From Gautieria morchelliformis (taxonomy: Eukaryota > Basidiomycota > Agaricomycetes > Gomphales > Gomphaceae): a DNA stretch of 64,000 bases. The stretch lies in contig WHVA01000430.1 in NCBI GenBank assembly GCA_015179125.1, forward strand, positions 35,090 through 99,089, read 5' to 3'. Under the pieces are notes generated by a model. It saw only the letters and a list, made by a program, of their open reading frames with translations. It did not search any database and was not told the DNA's origin. This document shows, piece after piece, positions 53,161 to 63,380 of the stretch. The translations under genes and the position numbers were made by a program. The stretch's first letter is position 1; each line of letters opens with the position of its first letter.

Positions 53161-53219
53161 GTACGCTTAACGGTATGCTCGTGTTGTACTCGAAACACCA
53201 TAGATATCACAGTAAGTAG

Positions 53220-53820
53220 ATGATTATTAAATCGTCCATCATTTACTCGAACTTCCAGATCCATGGCGTCGTTGATGACTTCGAAGATGTCACTCAGCGT
53301 CTGTCCCTGTCACCCAGGGACATGCCGCTGGTCCTTGAGAGGGACCACGGCGAGCAGAGAGGAGAATTTGAAGGGACGAGTCCAGACGCAGGGACGAGCG
53401 CAGACAAAGGATGAGGAGCAAATCCATTGAGCATCCCTACTTAAATGGTCGCGAGATCCAATTTCGTGGGCATTTATATAGGGATGCTGCACGCACTATT
53501 CCAAGGTGGGCACCGGAATCGTCACGATCTCTCGCCAATCCCAGTTCGAACGAGTCTGCAGGTGCATCAAGGTCGCAGGTGAGATTTCTGCAGTTTCGTC
53601 TGTTGCGATGACGCCGCGATTGGTCTCCCAGGGTACAAAGACTGGAAACATGGTGCTTACTACCCAGGTATGTTGCTGCTTTATGAAGTCCTCTAGTGCC
53701 AAGCGATGCGGGGAACGTGTCCAGCCTCGCAAAGCCAAACAATCCGTCGACTTTGCTTGCAAGTTATCAATATTACGACCGGTGATGAAGGTACCACTCG
53801 GCATCCATCTGCCATAACCC
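53220..53820 (+). other. gene-2 block of repeat unit, copy C
   Basis: Short overlapping ORFs: one containing DMPLVLERDHGEQRGEFEG (53220-53414), related to MPLVNSRDHGEQRRGRG of gene 1; one starting RSKSIEHPYLNGREIQFRGH (53411-53611); and one starting MGTGIVTISRQSQFE (53506-53817). D carries near-identical versions. A TATA-like sequence sits near 53468. Which strand and frame is used, if any, is unresolved. Confidence 0.4.
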
Positions 53821-54430
53821 GTCTCCTGACACGTTTACCTTGGTCTCCGAGTATGTAACCATTGATTGTATAATCGTGTGGATGGGAATTTTCAGAATCA
53901 TAATCGTGGAACTACTCTGGAAGGGAGCTCGGTGAAAAGTGTAATCCGTGGGCATACCGATTGGCATACCGGATTTCTCAAATCGATACAGATCGTATCG
54001 CTTTGAGAGGTCCGCTGCACCAACAGATGGCAGGTTCTCTAATATTCAGTAAGCCCTTTTATGCCCCCGAGGCGTAGCGAGGAATTTTTTACTAGTGTCA
54101 TCTAGCTCTCACACGTTGTTACCCCGAAGAATATGTGCTGCAGTAGTGATGGGTATATATATTTACTCTTGCACGGAAACGCGGCGAGCATCTGAGGGGC
54201 GGTTGGTGGCAGAGGCCCATATGGGGCAAGGCGGTTATTCCACCCGTACTATCCTTTTAGGCAGTAGGACAAGGCTCGGGAATGCAAGGATGTGAGTGGT
54301 GCCGTGTTGGTGATTCGGATCGTCCCGATATTCTCGCTAATCCCAGTTCAAGTTGTAGCCTGTAGGTGCTCCAAGTTGGGTGTATCGATGTGCCGGACGA
54401 TGGGTTGGTGCCTCATGCGATGCATTTCCA
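53821..54430. other. spacer of repeat unit, copy C
   Basis: Matches A 10600-11150 reversed and D 60310-60910. Contains a GGTATATATATTTACTC TATA-like word near 54151. No gene seen. Confidence 0.45.
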
Positions 54431-54645
54431 GACGACGCGTTGGTGCCCCACGTGTCGATGCACTGCCGGACAACGCGTTGGTGCCCCACGTGTCAATGCA
54501 CTGCCAGACAACGCGTTGGTCCCCCATGTGTCGATGCACTGTCGGACAACACGTTGGTGCCCCACGTGTCGATGCACTGCCAGACTTGTCCGAGACGACG
54601 CGTTGGTGCCCCATGTGTTGAGACACTGCCCGACGACGCGTTGAT
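54430..54645 (+). repeat. 38-bp minisatellite, copy C (6 units)
   Basis: ACGCGT-type boxes start at 54435, 54473, 54511, 54549 (ACACGT variant), 54598 and 54636: period 38 bp, with one 11-bp insert before the fifth. Most units also hold CCACGTGT about 12 bp further on. 38 is not a multiple of three, so it is unlikely to be coding. Confidence 0.92.
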
Positions 54646-55094
54646 TGGAACCAGAACAAGCTTCAAAGTAGCATCGAATATGGAATTTGAGTTGTACTTA
54701 CTAGGCGTGCAAGGTGGGTGTATTGATGCAGATGACGCCTCGATTGGAGCTGGATGAAAAAAACTGCTAAGTACGGCCGCTTATGGACCGTCTGCGTGGT
54801 TTCGTAAGAAGTCAGGATCATAAGGTTTGATGGCTCTGAGTCGGGTCTTCCAAAGACACCACGAGACACGTACTAATTTATCATCTACTGTATAATATCG
54901 TCAGCGTCCGATTGTCCACAGGCCAGCAGGCTCACGGCGGCGAATAGTGCCATAATTTAGTTCTCAATATTGCTTGACATTTACACGTGGGGGATCTATA
55001 ATGGAAGCGCATAGCTTCGACTAATATGACTTAGCAAGCTTCTAAGTGGCTTAATCCAGTGCAACACGTACTCTTTGTTCACACAAAGAAAGGC

Positions 55095-55175
55095 GGATGA
55101 TCACCTGGTCTGATCTAATTCACTCTTTGTCTGCCTGATTAGATCATCGCTTCTCTTCATACACATATATAAGAC
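55095..55175 (+). promoter_or_regulatory. gene 1 promoter, copy C: palindrome plus TATA
   Basis: Palindromic arms GATCTAATT and TGATTAGATC (about 55111-55146) precede CACATATATAAGAC (55162-55175). The ATG follows at 55242 after a leader with CTTCGTCCCACCACTTTTCC, which is conserved in all copies. Confidence 0.65.
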
Positions 55176-55241
55176 TGGTGCTATCTTCACTGAAAAATTC
55201 TTCGTCCCACCACTTTTCCCCAGTCGTGACTCGAGTTCCCT

Positions 55242-55784
55242 ATGAACAACCTACAGTTACCAGGTTTGTCAGAGCTCTGGCTCCACTACAGTAACCCGGC
55301 ACTGGCAGCGGCGGATCGCGGTCGCCTGACATTACCGCCTCTAAGGCCTCCACGCCCAGCCACTCCACCGCTCCCCATCCCCGCCCCACTACCCCGGCTA
55401 CAGCCTAGGCCACGCACGGGCACGGTGAACCCGCCGCACCCGATCCCTGCCACAGTGCCGGCTCGACGGGACCATCGACGGGCAGCACCAAAGGCGAAGG
55501 CCAGAGTGAAGGGAAAGAGCGGGAAGGCGCAAGGCCAGGCAGCTCGCGGGGGCAGCAGCCCTCGCAACAACGAACAACATCTAACCTCCATGGACTTCGA
55601 GCTCAATTTGAGCCTAGAAGCTGGGAGGATGCCGTTGGTCAATTCGAGGGACCACGGCGAGCAGAGACGGGGGAGAGGCAGAGGCGCGGGACGCCGTGCC
55701 CGTCGTGGGAAACTGGTCATGCACCAGTATGAGTTTGTCTTGCAGCCCGATGGCTCGCTTGTGCGGAGCCAGTGGATCTCGTGA
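55242..55784 (+). CDS. repeat gene 1, copy C (180 aa, unknown family)
   Basis: MNNLQLPGLSELWLHYSNPA, Pro-rich region, basic KAKARVKGKSGKAQGQAARG block, ELNLSLEAGRMPLVNSRDHG, RRGRGRGAGRRARRGK and tail YEFVLQPDGSLVRSQWIS. It differs from D by several whole-codon changes and has no stop. The basic Lys/Arg/Gly tracts suggest nucleic-acid contact, but this is only composition. Strongest candidate for a real, undescribed gene in the repeat. Confidence 0.62.
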   Translation: MNNLQLPGLSELWLHYSNPALAAADRGRLTLPPLRPPRPATPPLPIPAPLPRLQPRPRTGTVNPPHPIPATVPARRDHRRAAPKAKARVKGKSGKAQGQAARGGSSPRNNEQHLTSMDFELNLSLEAGRMPLVNSRDHGEQRRGRGRGAGRRARRGKLVMHQYEFVLQPDGSLVRSQWIS

Positions 55785-56436
55785 CCGTTATATACTGACG
55801 CATTACAAATGGTGAGCACCCGAATCGTTACGATCTCTCGCAAACCCTGTTCTAACGAGTACCAAGCTTGCTGGCGATTTTGTCGTGTAAGTTTGCGGAT
55901 GGGCGCGATGGTCTCCCAGGGTAGAAGGGAATGTCTGTTTCAAATGTCGCATATTGTATCAACATTTACTATCTAGTATTCACGCTGGATATCATTGATT
56001 CCGATATTTTTCGTGCTACCGGGTGTCCCTCATGATTTGTGGATCTGTCAGCCCTGCAGGGAAGGATGTCCGTGAAATATTTGATAGTGTAAGTGCAATG
56101 ACGAGCAGGAGCTCTAGCGACCGGGTGTCTGATTATGGCTAGTAGTCGAGTGCGCATCCATTCGTCATCCTTTCTGTTAGTTCAACTCTCTCATGTCATA
56201 TCATATTCGGGACCATGTTCTGCCCTAATATGACTTCGGCCACTATCGTCGAGCACTACCAGCTGAGCACGACTACTACGAACGAGCTTCGTGGCGGATA
56301 TCTGAGGAGCCAGATCCGTGCTCGTTATCTTCTCTGACTTCAATGACATCTTGTTCTTGAAAATGTAACGAAACTATGCAGCGAGGTTGGACGGGGAGCC
56401 CATCTCTGTGACAATGCAGCTTCGCCGTACCGACCC
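55785..56436. other. copy C segment after gene 1
   Basis: Starts with the MVSTRIVTISRKPCSN context (55809 on) shared with the gene-2 block, then decayed pieces such as MICGSVSPAGKDVREIFDS. Possibly 3' UTR or more exons of gene 1. Nothing identified. Confidence 0.35.
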
Positions 56437-56844
56437 TTGATGGCCCTTGACACCACTGTACGAACCTTCAAAGCCTTGCTACGTCCAAAGATCCACAACC
56501 CTGCTCGACATGGTTCGAATACGAAAGAAGCCTATTCCGCTCTAGCTCGAAAGATAAATATCTCCTCCGGAGACAGTGGCGCTGCCTCCAAAGTAGCTCG
56601 TGAATCGCTCCACAGCGACAATGCTGGACTTGGTTCGAGAACTCAAAGCGACAGGGAGGAGCATATTTGCAATGCCCGACCTGACTGGGAGGCACTCGGA
56701 ACGAAGCAGATCCTTCTGAATCGGCACGATGACAGGGCTAAGGCATGGGCTCCATACCGAGAAAATAAAGGGCGACGCATGCTTGTCCCCGTCATTCCAC
56801 GCGATGTTGCGATGGTCGAGCTATTCCGAAACTCTGTGGGGTAA
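56437..56844 (+). CDS. second conserved ORF of repeat unit, copy C (135 aa)
   Basis: MALDTTVRTFKALLRPKIHN, HGSNTKEAYSALARKINISS, then EEHICNARPDWEALGTKQIL and RENKGRRMLVPVIPRDVAMV, ending NSVG. Collinear with B. Family unknown. It may be an exon of a longer gene that includes the pieces at 57170-57560. Confidence 0.42.
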   Translation: MMALDTTVRTFKALLRPKIHNPARHGSNTKEAYSALARKINISSGDSGAASKVARESLHSDNAGLGSRTQSDREEHICNARPDWEALGTKQILLNRHDDRAKAWAPYRENKGRRMLVPVIPRDVAMVELFRNSVG

Positions 56845-58560
56845 TCCATTGGGAGCCACGGGAGCCGGTGTTGACAGGTGAGAGGGCACATGAAGTGGCA
56901 GAAGCACAATCCCATTGTGAGCCACGTCGTCACGCGTCACTTATATTTCTTCCCGTCAAACCCTGTATTTTCCGCCGAGCAACATATGTCTCCGCTTGCC
57001 TGGTCCCAGATCGCACTCTGGCAGTGACTGTGGGTACAATTCTAAACCTGTCGTTCGGGAGGAAACTCCTTTTACTGCTCCTGTCAAGGTCGTTGCGACA
57101 GGGGCGCTGTGAACGCCGTCAGCTAATACATTACCACGCCTACCCATCAGAACATTGTGACCTCTGCTGCTGGTCGTTTCTCGAGTGCCCAGCATGTCAT
57201 GATACCGAGGACTGTCCTCAACTACAGCATGTTTGAGTCTCCTTGGGCCTCCTCGATGCTTTCATCCGTCGCATTCAAGTCTCTGATCGACGGTTAGCCG
57301 AAGTTTGCGGTCTGAAACCCGTCAGACCCTTTAAGTGAAGTCCGGGAGACTGGTGAGCGGCTTTGCGGTGGGTCATTTGTTGCACCATCAATGCCAGCAT
57401 CTTTGACAATGTCTGAGGTGGAGATCCCCGAGATTGTAGCATTTAGGCTGCAGGATATCTATCACAAGTAGCGGACAGCAAGGGAACATCTCCTCATGAT
57501 CATGTTAGCACCCGCGAGAATGAGAACAGAGGATCGCCATACCTTTGACTTTCACAGTAAGTCACTACAAACTTCTGATGTCAACAACAGCCACGGTGCC
57601 GCCCGGGGACTCAGTAGCACCTGGAAGTGCCACACTCGGCCCCACAGCAAAGGTGGCACAGAGTCTCCGAGCCAAAAGAATAAGATACTTGATTGTCGAT
57701 GGTGCGTATCATCGTGTTCATGAGCCATGGACTTTACTATGAAGATATTGACAAGAGGAGAGTGTTAGAGCAACATCGCCATAGGTGAAGGTGCATCGAT
57801 AGTGAGACTATTTGTGGCTACTAAAAACGAATTCTGGGACCTAGGAAGATGATCAGTGGGTGTGCTGTACAAGTCCAACTTGTCGAGCACACCAAATTCC
57901 ATGAAGGCTATGAGGCCCCGTAATGAGGAATTCCGACACCAGCCGAATATGAAAGAATGGCAGTGCATCTCGGCGCCGCGTTGGTTTACTGTAAGGCAAA
58001 GAAAAATAATAAGTATTTTGAACCCATCGCTGCGGATTAAATGTGGACTTGACTGTGCAGCGCATGCCTGCTGATTGATAATCTTTGCGTTTATTTAGGC
58101 GATCGCACATATTTCTAAATGGAGCAGGTTGCACCTAACTTTGGGCGCAGCCTATTACACTCACCCTTGATCGGGTCCCCAAATAGTACGCCAGAATGCC
58201 TGGCGCGAACAGCTGTTGGTCCTAAATCATAAGCTTTGATCATAAGTGATGCATGCTTAGCGGAGTTTGAGTCGAACTCGTTTGCCACCGAATTGAAGAT
58301 GTTTAACGCTCTTCCGAGTTGACTACATCATGGCGACAACACTGCGTCGCTTATTGACACGACGTACAGGCTGTGAGAGGTATTTTCTCGTCTCAGGCGC
58401 CAGTGATGATAATTCACTCACAAGTTAACCACGCCCCGTATCCATAGTGATAGCATCACGCTCTTCGCGTGGTTCCATAAAGCGACACGATGACGCTCAC
58501 TGCCGGCCAAGGATTTCCCTCGCAAAAGCTGTGCTCTGGACCCAACTTGACCATCTAGTG
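56845..58560. other. copy C segment with further conserved pieces
   Basis: Contains the homologues of VLNYSMFESPWASSMLSSV (near 57220), EIPEIVAFRLQDIYHK (57424, followed by a stop) and RPRNEEFRHQPNMKEWQCIS (57918). Shared with A, B and in part D. A consistent gene could not be built. Confidence 0.4.
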
Positions 58561-59299
58561 CCTACACCAGGGATTCGGTCCTTCCATGCATCCAGGTGTA
58601 CATTCAGCCATCTGGAGCAATAGTCGACGATCTTGCGCGCAAGTTTTTTGGGAAGCTGCCCCGGCAAGACTAGACCTGGTTTGGGCAGTTGCCTGTACCG
58701 TCATACCAGGTGGGTCGAGCATGCTTGTTTACTGCCCATCACCTAACATTTCCCTGTCGTAGTATATGCCGTCTGCTGGGAATTTCACGCCGATAGAGAG
58801 CATTATCACGTTTCTTACCGCATCTGACTTATCAAGTTTGCCATTTCCATCTCAGTCGGGGATGTTGTCCTGACGCCTGCCTTGGCTGGTATACTTTGCT
58901 TCGCTGACTAAAACTGCCGTCACTTATGGAATTGAACGCTTCGGTTTGGTGAAGTCTCCAGGCTGCTCTGATGCCGCATGGAGGAATGTGACACATACCT
59001 CAGACGACATTCTTTACCCCGGAGGAGGAGGACTAACTTGTGGAGCAACACCAAATTCAAGGCTTTGAAGACAGTGCGTATATGCTTCTTCCTTGCCTCT
59101 CCCATCTTACAATTCCACAGCCTGCGTTTTTCATTGCTCCCACCGGTAAGCATAAGCTTTACCCTACGTGGTCGTTCTCGAACTCATTTACGTTGTTTCT
59201 GTGTAGGATCCAGTTGCAGACTGGCTCATGGCAGTTAAGTTGCTTGACTCGAATTCTTATATCTTTAATCTCACGACTGAGACGATTACTGGGTAGACA
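58560..59299 (+). pseudogene. epoxide hydrolase pseudogene, copy C (N- and C-terminal parts)
   Basis: Pieces in order: STHP near 58585, decayed nucleophile region, PSAGNFTPIESIITF (58770-58815), spacer, then LTIPQPAFFIAPTG (near 59110) and, after a likely intron ending at 59207, DPVADWLMAVKLLDSNSYIF and NLTTETITG. The intact enzyme has FSIPQPALSIYPTDDPVADW at the same place. The GHDWG motif is lost and the C-terminal His is not seen. Confidence 0.75.
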
Positions 59300-59720
59300 A
59301 GGACTACAAGTCCTAGTAAGCATAAGGTGATTCAATGATCCCAATACGTTATTACTACAGGGCCATCCTACGCATGCTTGAACCGAGCGCACTACGTGAC
59401 CCAAACTAATGGACGAAATCGCTGTTGCGTTTGACTAGTACTGATCTGCTTCAACCTGTACGTTTTCCTGCCCTTCTCTCACTTTCTCACATGACTTGTG
59501 AGGCTTACCCCGCGGTCTTCCTCCAGTAGCCACATATTACTAGCAACTGGACGGGAGTTTCCAGCGCTCAGGGCTACGTTCGTCCACACACAGTAGCTTG
59601 ATGCCGATGGCAGAGATTGTGAAAGAGAATCAATACCGCGCTCGTGCTGTAACCCACAATCTCTCGAAACACGGTAGATATCACAATGTTTTAAAGTAAG
59701 TAGATGAGTATCTCTCACTA
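59300..59720. other. x segment, copy D
   Basis: Counterpart of 52745-53160 with many substitutions. No gene seen. Confidence 0.45.
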
Positions 59721-60310
59721 AACCGCCTCTCTTACTCGAACTCGCAGATCCATTTTGTCGTTGATAACTTTAGAAGATCCCCTTCACCATCTGTCCCTGT
59801 CCCCCAGGAACATGCCGTTGATCCTTGAGAGGGACCATGGCGAGCAGAGAGGAGAATTTGCGTGGATGAGCCCAGACGCAGGGACGAGCGCCGACAGAGG
59901 ATGAGGAGCAAATCCATCGAGCATCCCTGCTTAAATGGTTGCGAGATCCAATTTCGTGAGCATTTATATAGGGATGCTGCACGCACTATTCCAAGGTGGG
60001 CACCGGAATCGTCACGATCTCTCGCCAATCCCGGTTCGAACGAGTCTGCAGGTGCATCAAGGTCGCAGGTGAGATTTCTGCAGTTTCGTCTGTTGCGATG
60101 ACGCCGCGATTGGTCTCCCAGGGTACAAAGACTGGAAACATGGTGCTTACTACCCAGGTATGTTGCTGCTTTATGAAGTCCTCTAGTGCCAAGCGATGCG
60201 GGGAACGTGTCCAGCCTCGCAAAGCCAAACAATCCGTCGACTTTGCTTGCAAGTTATCAATATTACGACCGGTGATGAAGGTACCACTCGGCATTCATCT
60301 TCCATAACCC
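59721..60310 (+). other. gene-2 block, copy D
   Basis: Same short ORFs as copy C, including RSKSIEHPCLNGCEIQFREH (59862-60101) and MGTGIVTISRQSRFE (59996-60307). From 59990 on, sequence is almost identical to C. Confidence 0.4.
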
Positions 60311-60910
60311 GTCTCCTGACACGGTTTACCTTGGTCTCCGAGTATGTAACCATTGACTCTATAATCGTGGGGATGGGAATTTTCAGAATCGTAATCGTGG
60401 AACTACTCTGGAAGGGAGCTCAGTGAAAAGTGTAATCCGTTGGCATACCGATTGGCATACCGGATTTCTCAAATCGATACCGATCTGTATCGATTTGAGA
60501 GATCCGCTGCACCAACAGATGGCAGGTTCTCTAATATTCAGAAAGCCCTTTTATGCCCCCAAGGCGTAGCGAGGGATTATCATCTAGCTCTCACACGTTG
60601 TTACTCCGAAGAATATGTGCTGCAGTAGTGATGGGTGTATATATTTACTCTTGCACGGAAACGCGGCGAGCATCTGAGGGGCGGTTGATGGCAGAGGCGC
60701 ATATGGAGCAAGGCGGTTCCAGCCGTACTATATCCTTTTAGGCGGTAGGACAAGGCCCGGGAACGCAAGGATGTGAGTGGTGCCGTGTTGGTGATTCGGA
60801 TCGTCCCGATATTCTCGCTAATCCCAGTTCAAGTTGTAGCCTGTAGGTGCCCCAAGTTGGGTGTATCGATGTGCCGGACGATGGGTTGGTGCCTCATGCG
60901 ATGCATTTCC
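60311..60910. other. spacer, copy D
   Basis: Counterpart of 53821-54430; no gene seen. Confidence 0.45.
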
Positions 60911-61088
60911 AGACGACGCGTTGGTGCCCCACGTGTCGATGCACTGCCAGCCAACGCGTTGGTCCCCCATGTGTCGATGCACTGTCGGACAACACGTTGG
61001 TGCCCCACGTGTCGATGCACTGCCAGACGTGTCCGAGACGACGCGTTGGTGCCCCATGTGTTGAGACACTGCCCGACGACGCGTTGAT
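60911..61088 (+). repeat. 38-bp minisatellite, copy D (5 units)
   Basis: ACGCGT-type boxes start at 60916, 60954, 60992 (ACACGT), 61041 and 61079, again with period 38 and one 11-bp insert. One unit fewer than copy C, so unit number has changed since the C/D duplication. Confidence 0.92.
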
Positions 61089-61525
61089 TGGAACCAGAAC
61101 AAGCTTCAAAGTAGCATCGAATATGGAATTTGAGTTGTACTTACTAGGCGTGCAAGGTGGGTGTATTGATGCAGATGACGCCTCGATTGGAGCTGGATGA
61201 AAAAAAACTGCTAAGTACGGCCGCTTATGGACCGTCTGCGTGGTTTCGTAAGAAGTGGATCATAAGGTTTGATGGCTCTGAGTCGGGTCTTCCAAAGACA
61301 CCACGAGACACGTACTAATTTATCATGTACTGTATAATATCGTCAGCGTCCGATTGTCCACAGGCCAGCCGCCTCACGGCGGCGAATAGTGCCATAATTT
61401 AGTTCTCAATATTGCTTGACACGTGGGGGATCTATAACGGAAGCGCATAGCTTCGACTAATATGACTTAGCAAGCTTCTAAGTGGCTTAATCCAGTGCAA
61501 CACGTACTATTGTTCATACAAAGAA

Positions 61526-61602
61526 GGCGGATAATCAGGTCTGATCTAATTCACTCTTTGTCTGCCTGATTAGATCGCTTCTCTTCATACATATATATAA
61601 GA
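61526..61602 (+). promoter_or_regulatory. gene 1 promoter, copy D: palindrome plus TATA
   Basis: Arms ATAATCAGG (61531) and CCTGATTAGATC (61565) flank GATCTAATTCACTCTTTGTC; TATA box CATATATATAAGAC at about 61590-61603. ATG at 61681. Confidence 0.66.
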
Positions 61603-61680
61603 CTGGGGCTATCTTCAAAGATTCTTCGTCCCACCACTTTTCCCCAGTCGTGACTTGAATCCCATTGCCAACTCCTAGCC

Positions 61681-62226
61681 ATGAACCATTTACAACTACC
61701 TGGCTTGTCTGACCTCCACCTTACCTACGATGGCAACGCAGCGCTCGCAGCGGCGGATCGCCGCTACCTGAGGCTACCGCCTCTGAGGCCTCAGCCACGC
61801 CCAGCCACTCCGCCGCCCCCCATCCCGGCCCCACTACCGCGGCTACAGCCTGGGCCACGCATGGCCACAGTAAACCCGCCACCAATCGCCGCCACCGTCC
61901 CGGCTCAAAGGGACCATCGACGTGGAGGGTCAAAGGCGAAGGCCAAACTCAAGGCGAAGAGCGGAAAGGCGCAAAGCCAGGCAGCTCGCGGGGGCAGCAG
62001 CCCTCGCAAAACCACACAACATATGACCTCCATGGACTTCGAGCTCAATTTGAGCTCAGAGCCATGGAGGATTTCCATGCCGCTGGTCAACACGAGGGAC
62101 CACGAGCAGAGACGGGGGAGAGGTGGAGGCGCGGGACGCCGTGCCCGTGGGAAACTGGTCATGCACCAGTATGACTTTGTCTTGCAGCCCGATGGCTCGC
62201 TTGTGCGGAGCCAGTGGATCTCGTGA
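61681..62226 (+). CDS. repeat gene 1, copy D (181 aa, unknown family)
   Basis: MNHLQLPGLSDLHLTYDGNA, Pro-rich region, basic KAKAKLKAKSGKAQSQAARG block, LNLSSEPWRISMPLVNTRDH and tail YDFVLQPDGSLVRSQWIS. Open, with differences from A that are mostly substitutions and whole codons. The N-terminal half resembles A more than C, while its surroundings resemble C, which hints at gene conversion between arms. Confidence 0.62.
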   Translation: MNHLQLPGLSDLHLTYDGNAALAAADRRYLRLPPLRPQPRPATPPPPIPAPLPRLQPGPRMATVNPPPIAATVPAQRDHRRGGSKAKAKLKAKSGKAQSQAARGGSSPRKTTQHMTSMDFELNLSSEPWRISMPLVNTRDHEQRRGRGGGAGRRARGKLVMHQYDFVLQPDGSLVRSQWIS

Positions 62227-62936
62227 CCGTTATATACTGACGCATTACAAATGGTGAGCACCCGAATCGTTACGATCTCTCGCAAACCCTGTTCTAACGA
62301 GTGCCAAGCTTAAGCTTGCTGGCGATTTTGTCGTGTAAGTTTGCGGATGGGCGCAATGGTCTCCCAGGGTAGAAGGGAATGCTTGTTTCAAATGTCGCAT
62401 ATTGTATCAACATTTACTATCTAGTATTCACGCTGGATATCATTGATTCCGATATTTTTCGTGCTACCGGGTGTCCCTCATGATTTGTGGATCTGTCAGC
62501 CCTGCAGGGAAGGATGTCCGTGAAATATTTGATAGTGTAAGTGCAATGACGAGCAGGAGCTCTAGCGACCGGGTGTCTGATTATGCAATCAGTTCCTTTC
62601 GCTGCGACCACCATCATGCTAGTAGTCGAGTGCGCATCCATTCGTCATCCTTTCTGCTAGTTCAACTCTCTCATGTCATATCATATTCGGGACCGTGTTC
62701 AGGCCTAGTATATACCCTCGATGACTTTGGCCACTATCGTCAAGCACTACCAGGACGATAAGCTGAGCACGACTACTACGAACGAGCTTCGTGGCGGATA
62801 TCTGAGGAGCCAGATCCGTGCTCGTTATCTTCTCTGACTTCAATGACATCTTGTTCTTGAAAATGTAACGAAACTATGCAGCGAGGTTGGACGGGGAGCC
62901 CATCTCTGTGACAATGCAGCTTCGCCGTACCGACCC
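62227..62936. other. copy D segment after gene 1
   Basis: Counterpart of 55785-56436, almost identical except for small indels. No gene assigned. Confidence 0.35.
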
Positions 62937-63380
62937 TTGATGGCCCTTGACACCACTGTACGATCCTTCAAAGCCTTGCTACGTCCAAAGATCCACAACC
63001 CTGCTCGACATGGTTCGAATACGAAAGAAGCCTATTCCGCTCTAGCTCGAAAGATAAATATCTCCTCCGGAGACCGTGGCGCTGCCTCCAAAGTAGCTCG
63101 TGAATCGCTCCACAGCGACAATGCTGGACTTGGTTCGAGAACTCAAAGCGACAGGGAGGAGCATATTTGCAATGTCCGACCTGACTGGGAGGCACTCGTA
63201 ACGAAGCAGATCCTTCGAATGGACACGATGACAGGGCTAAGGCATGGGCTCCATACCGAGAAAATAAAGGGCGACGCATGCTTGTCCCCGTCATTCCACG
63301 CGATGTTGCGGTGGTCGAGCTATTCCGAAACTCTGTGGGCTTATCCATTGGGAGCCATGGGAGGCGGTGTTGACAGGTGA
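62937..63380 (+). pseudogene. second conserved ORF, copy D (frameshifted)
   Basis: Same start and middle as copy C (MALDTTVRSFKALLRPKIHN, EEHICNVRPDWEALVTKQIL), but a small deletion near 63217 changes the frame and replaces the conserved RENKGRRM tail. Confidence 0.45.

Larger units (their letters stand above)
52745..59299 (+). repeat. complex repeat unit, copy C
   Basis: Forward-oriented full copy of about 6.55 kb: x segment, gene-2 block, spacer, minisatellite, promoter, gene 1, second ORF region, epoxide hydrolase pseudogene. Copy D begins with the same CAAGTCCTAGTAA-type start near 59305. C and D are visibly closer to each other than to A and B. Confidence 0.87.

Noticed and set aside
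54366..54757. ORFs with repeated CPTCRC motifs in the minisatellite, resembling zinc fingers
   Set aside because: The 38-bp period cycles through all frames and both strands are open; this is a by-product of a stop-free repeat unit.
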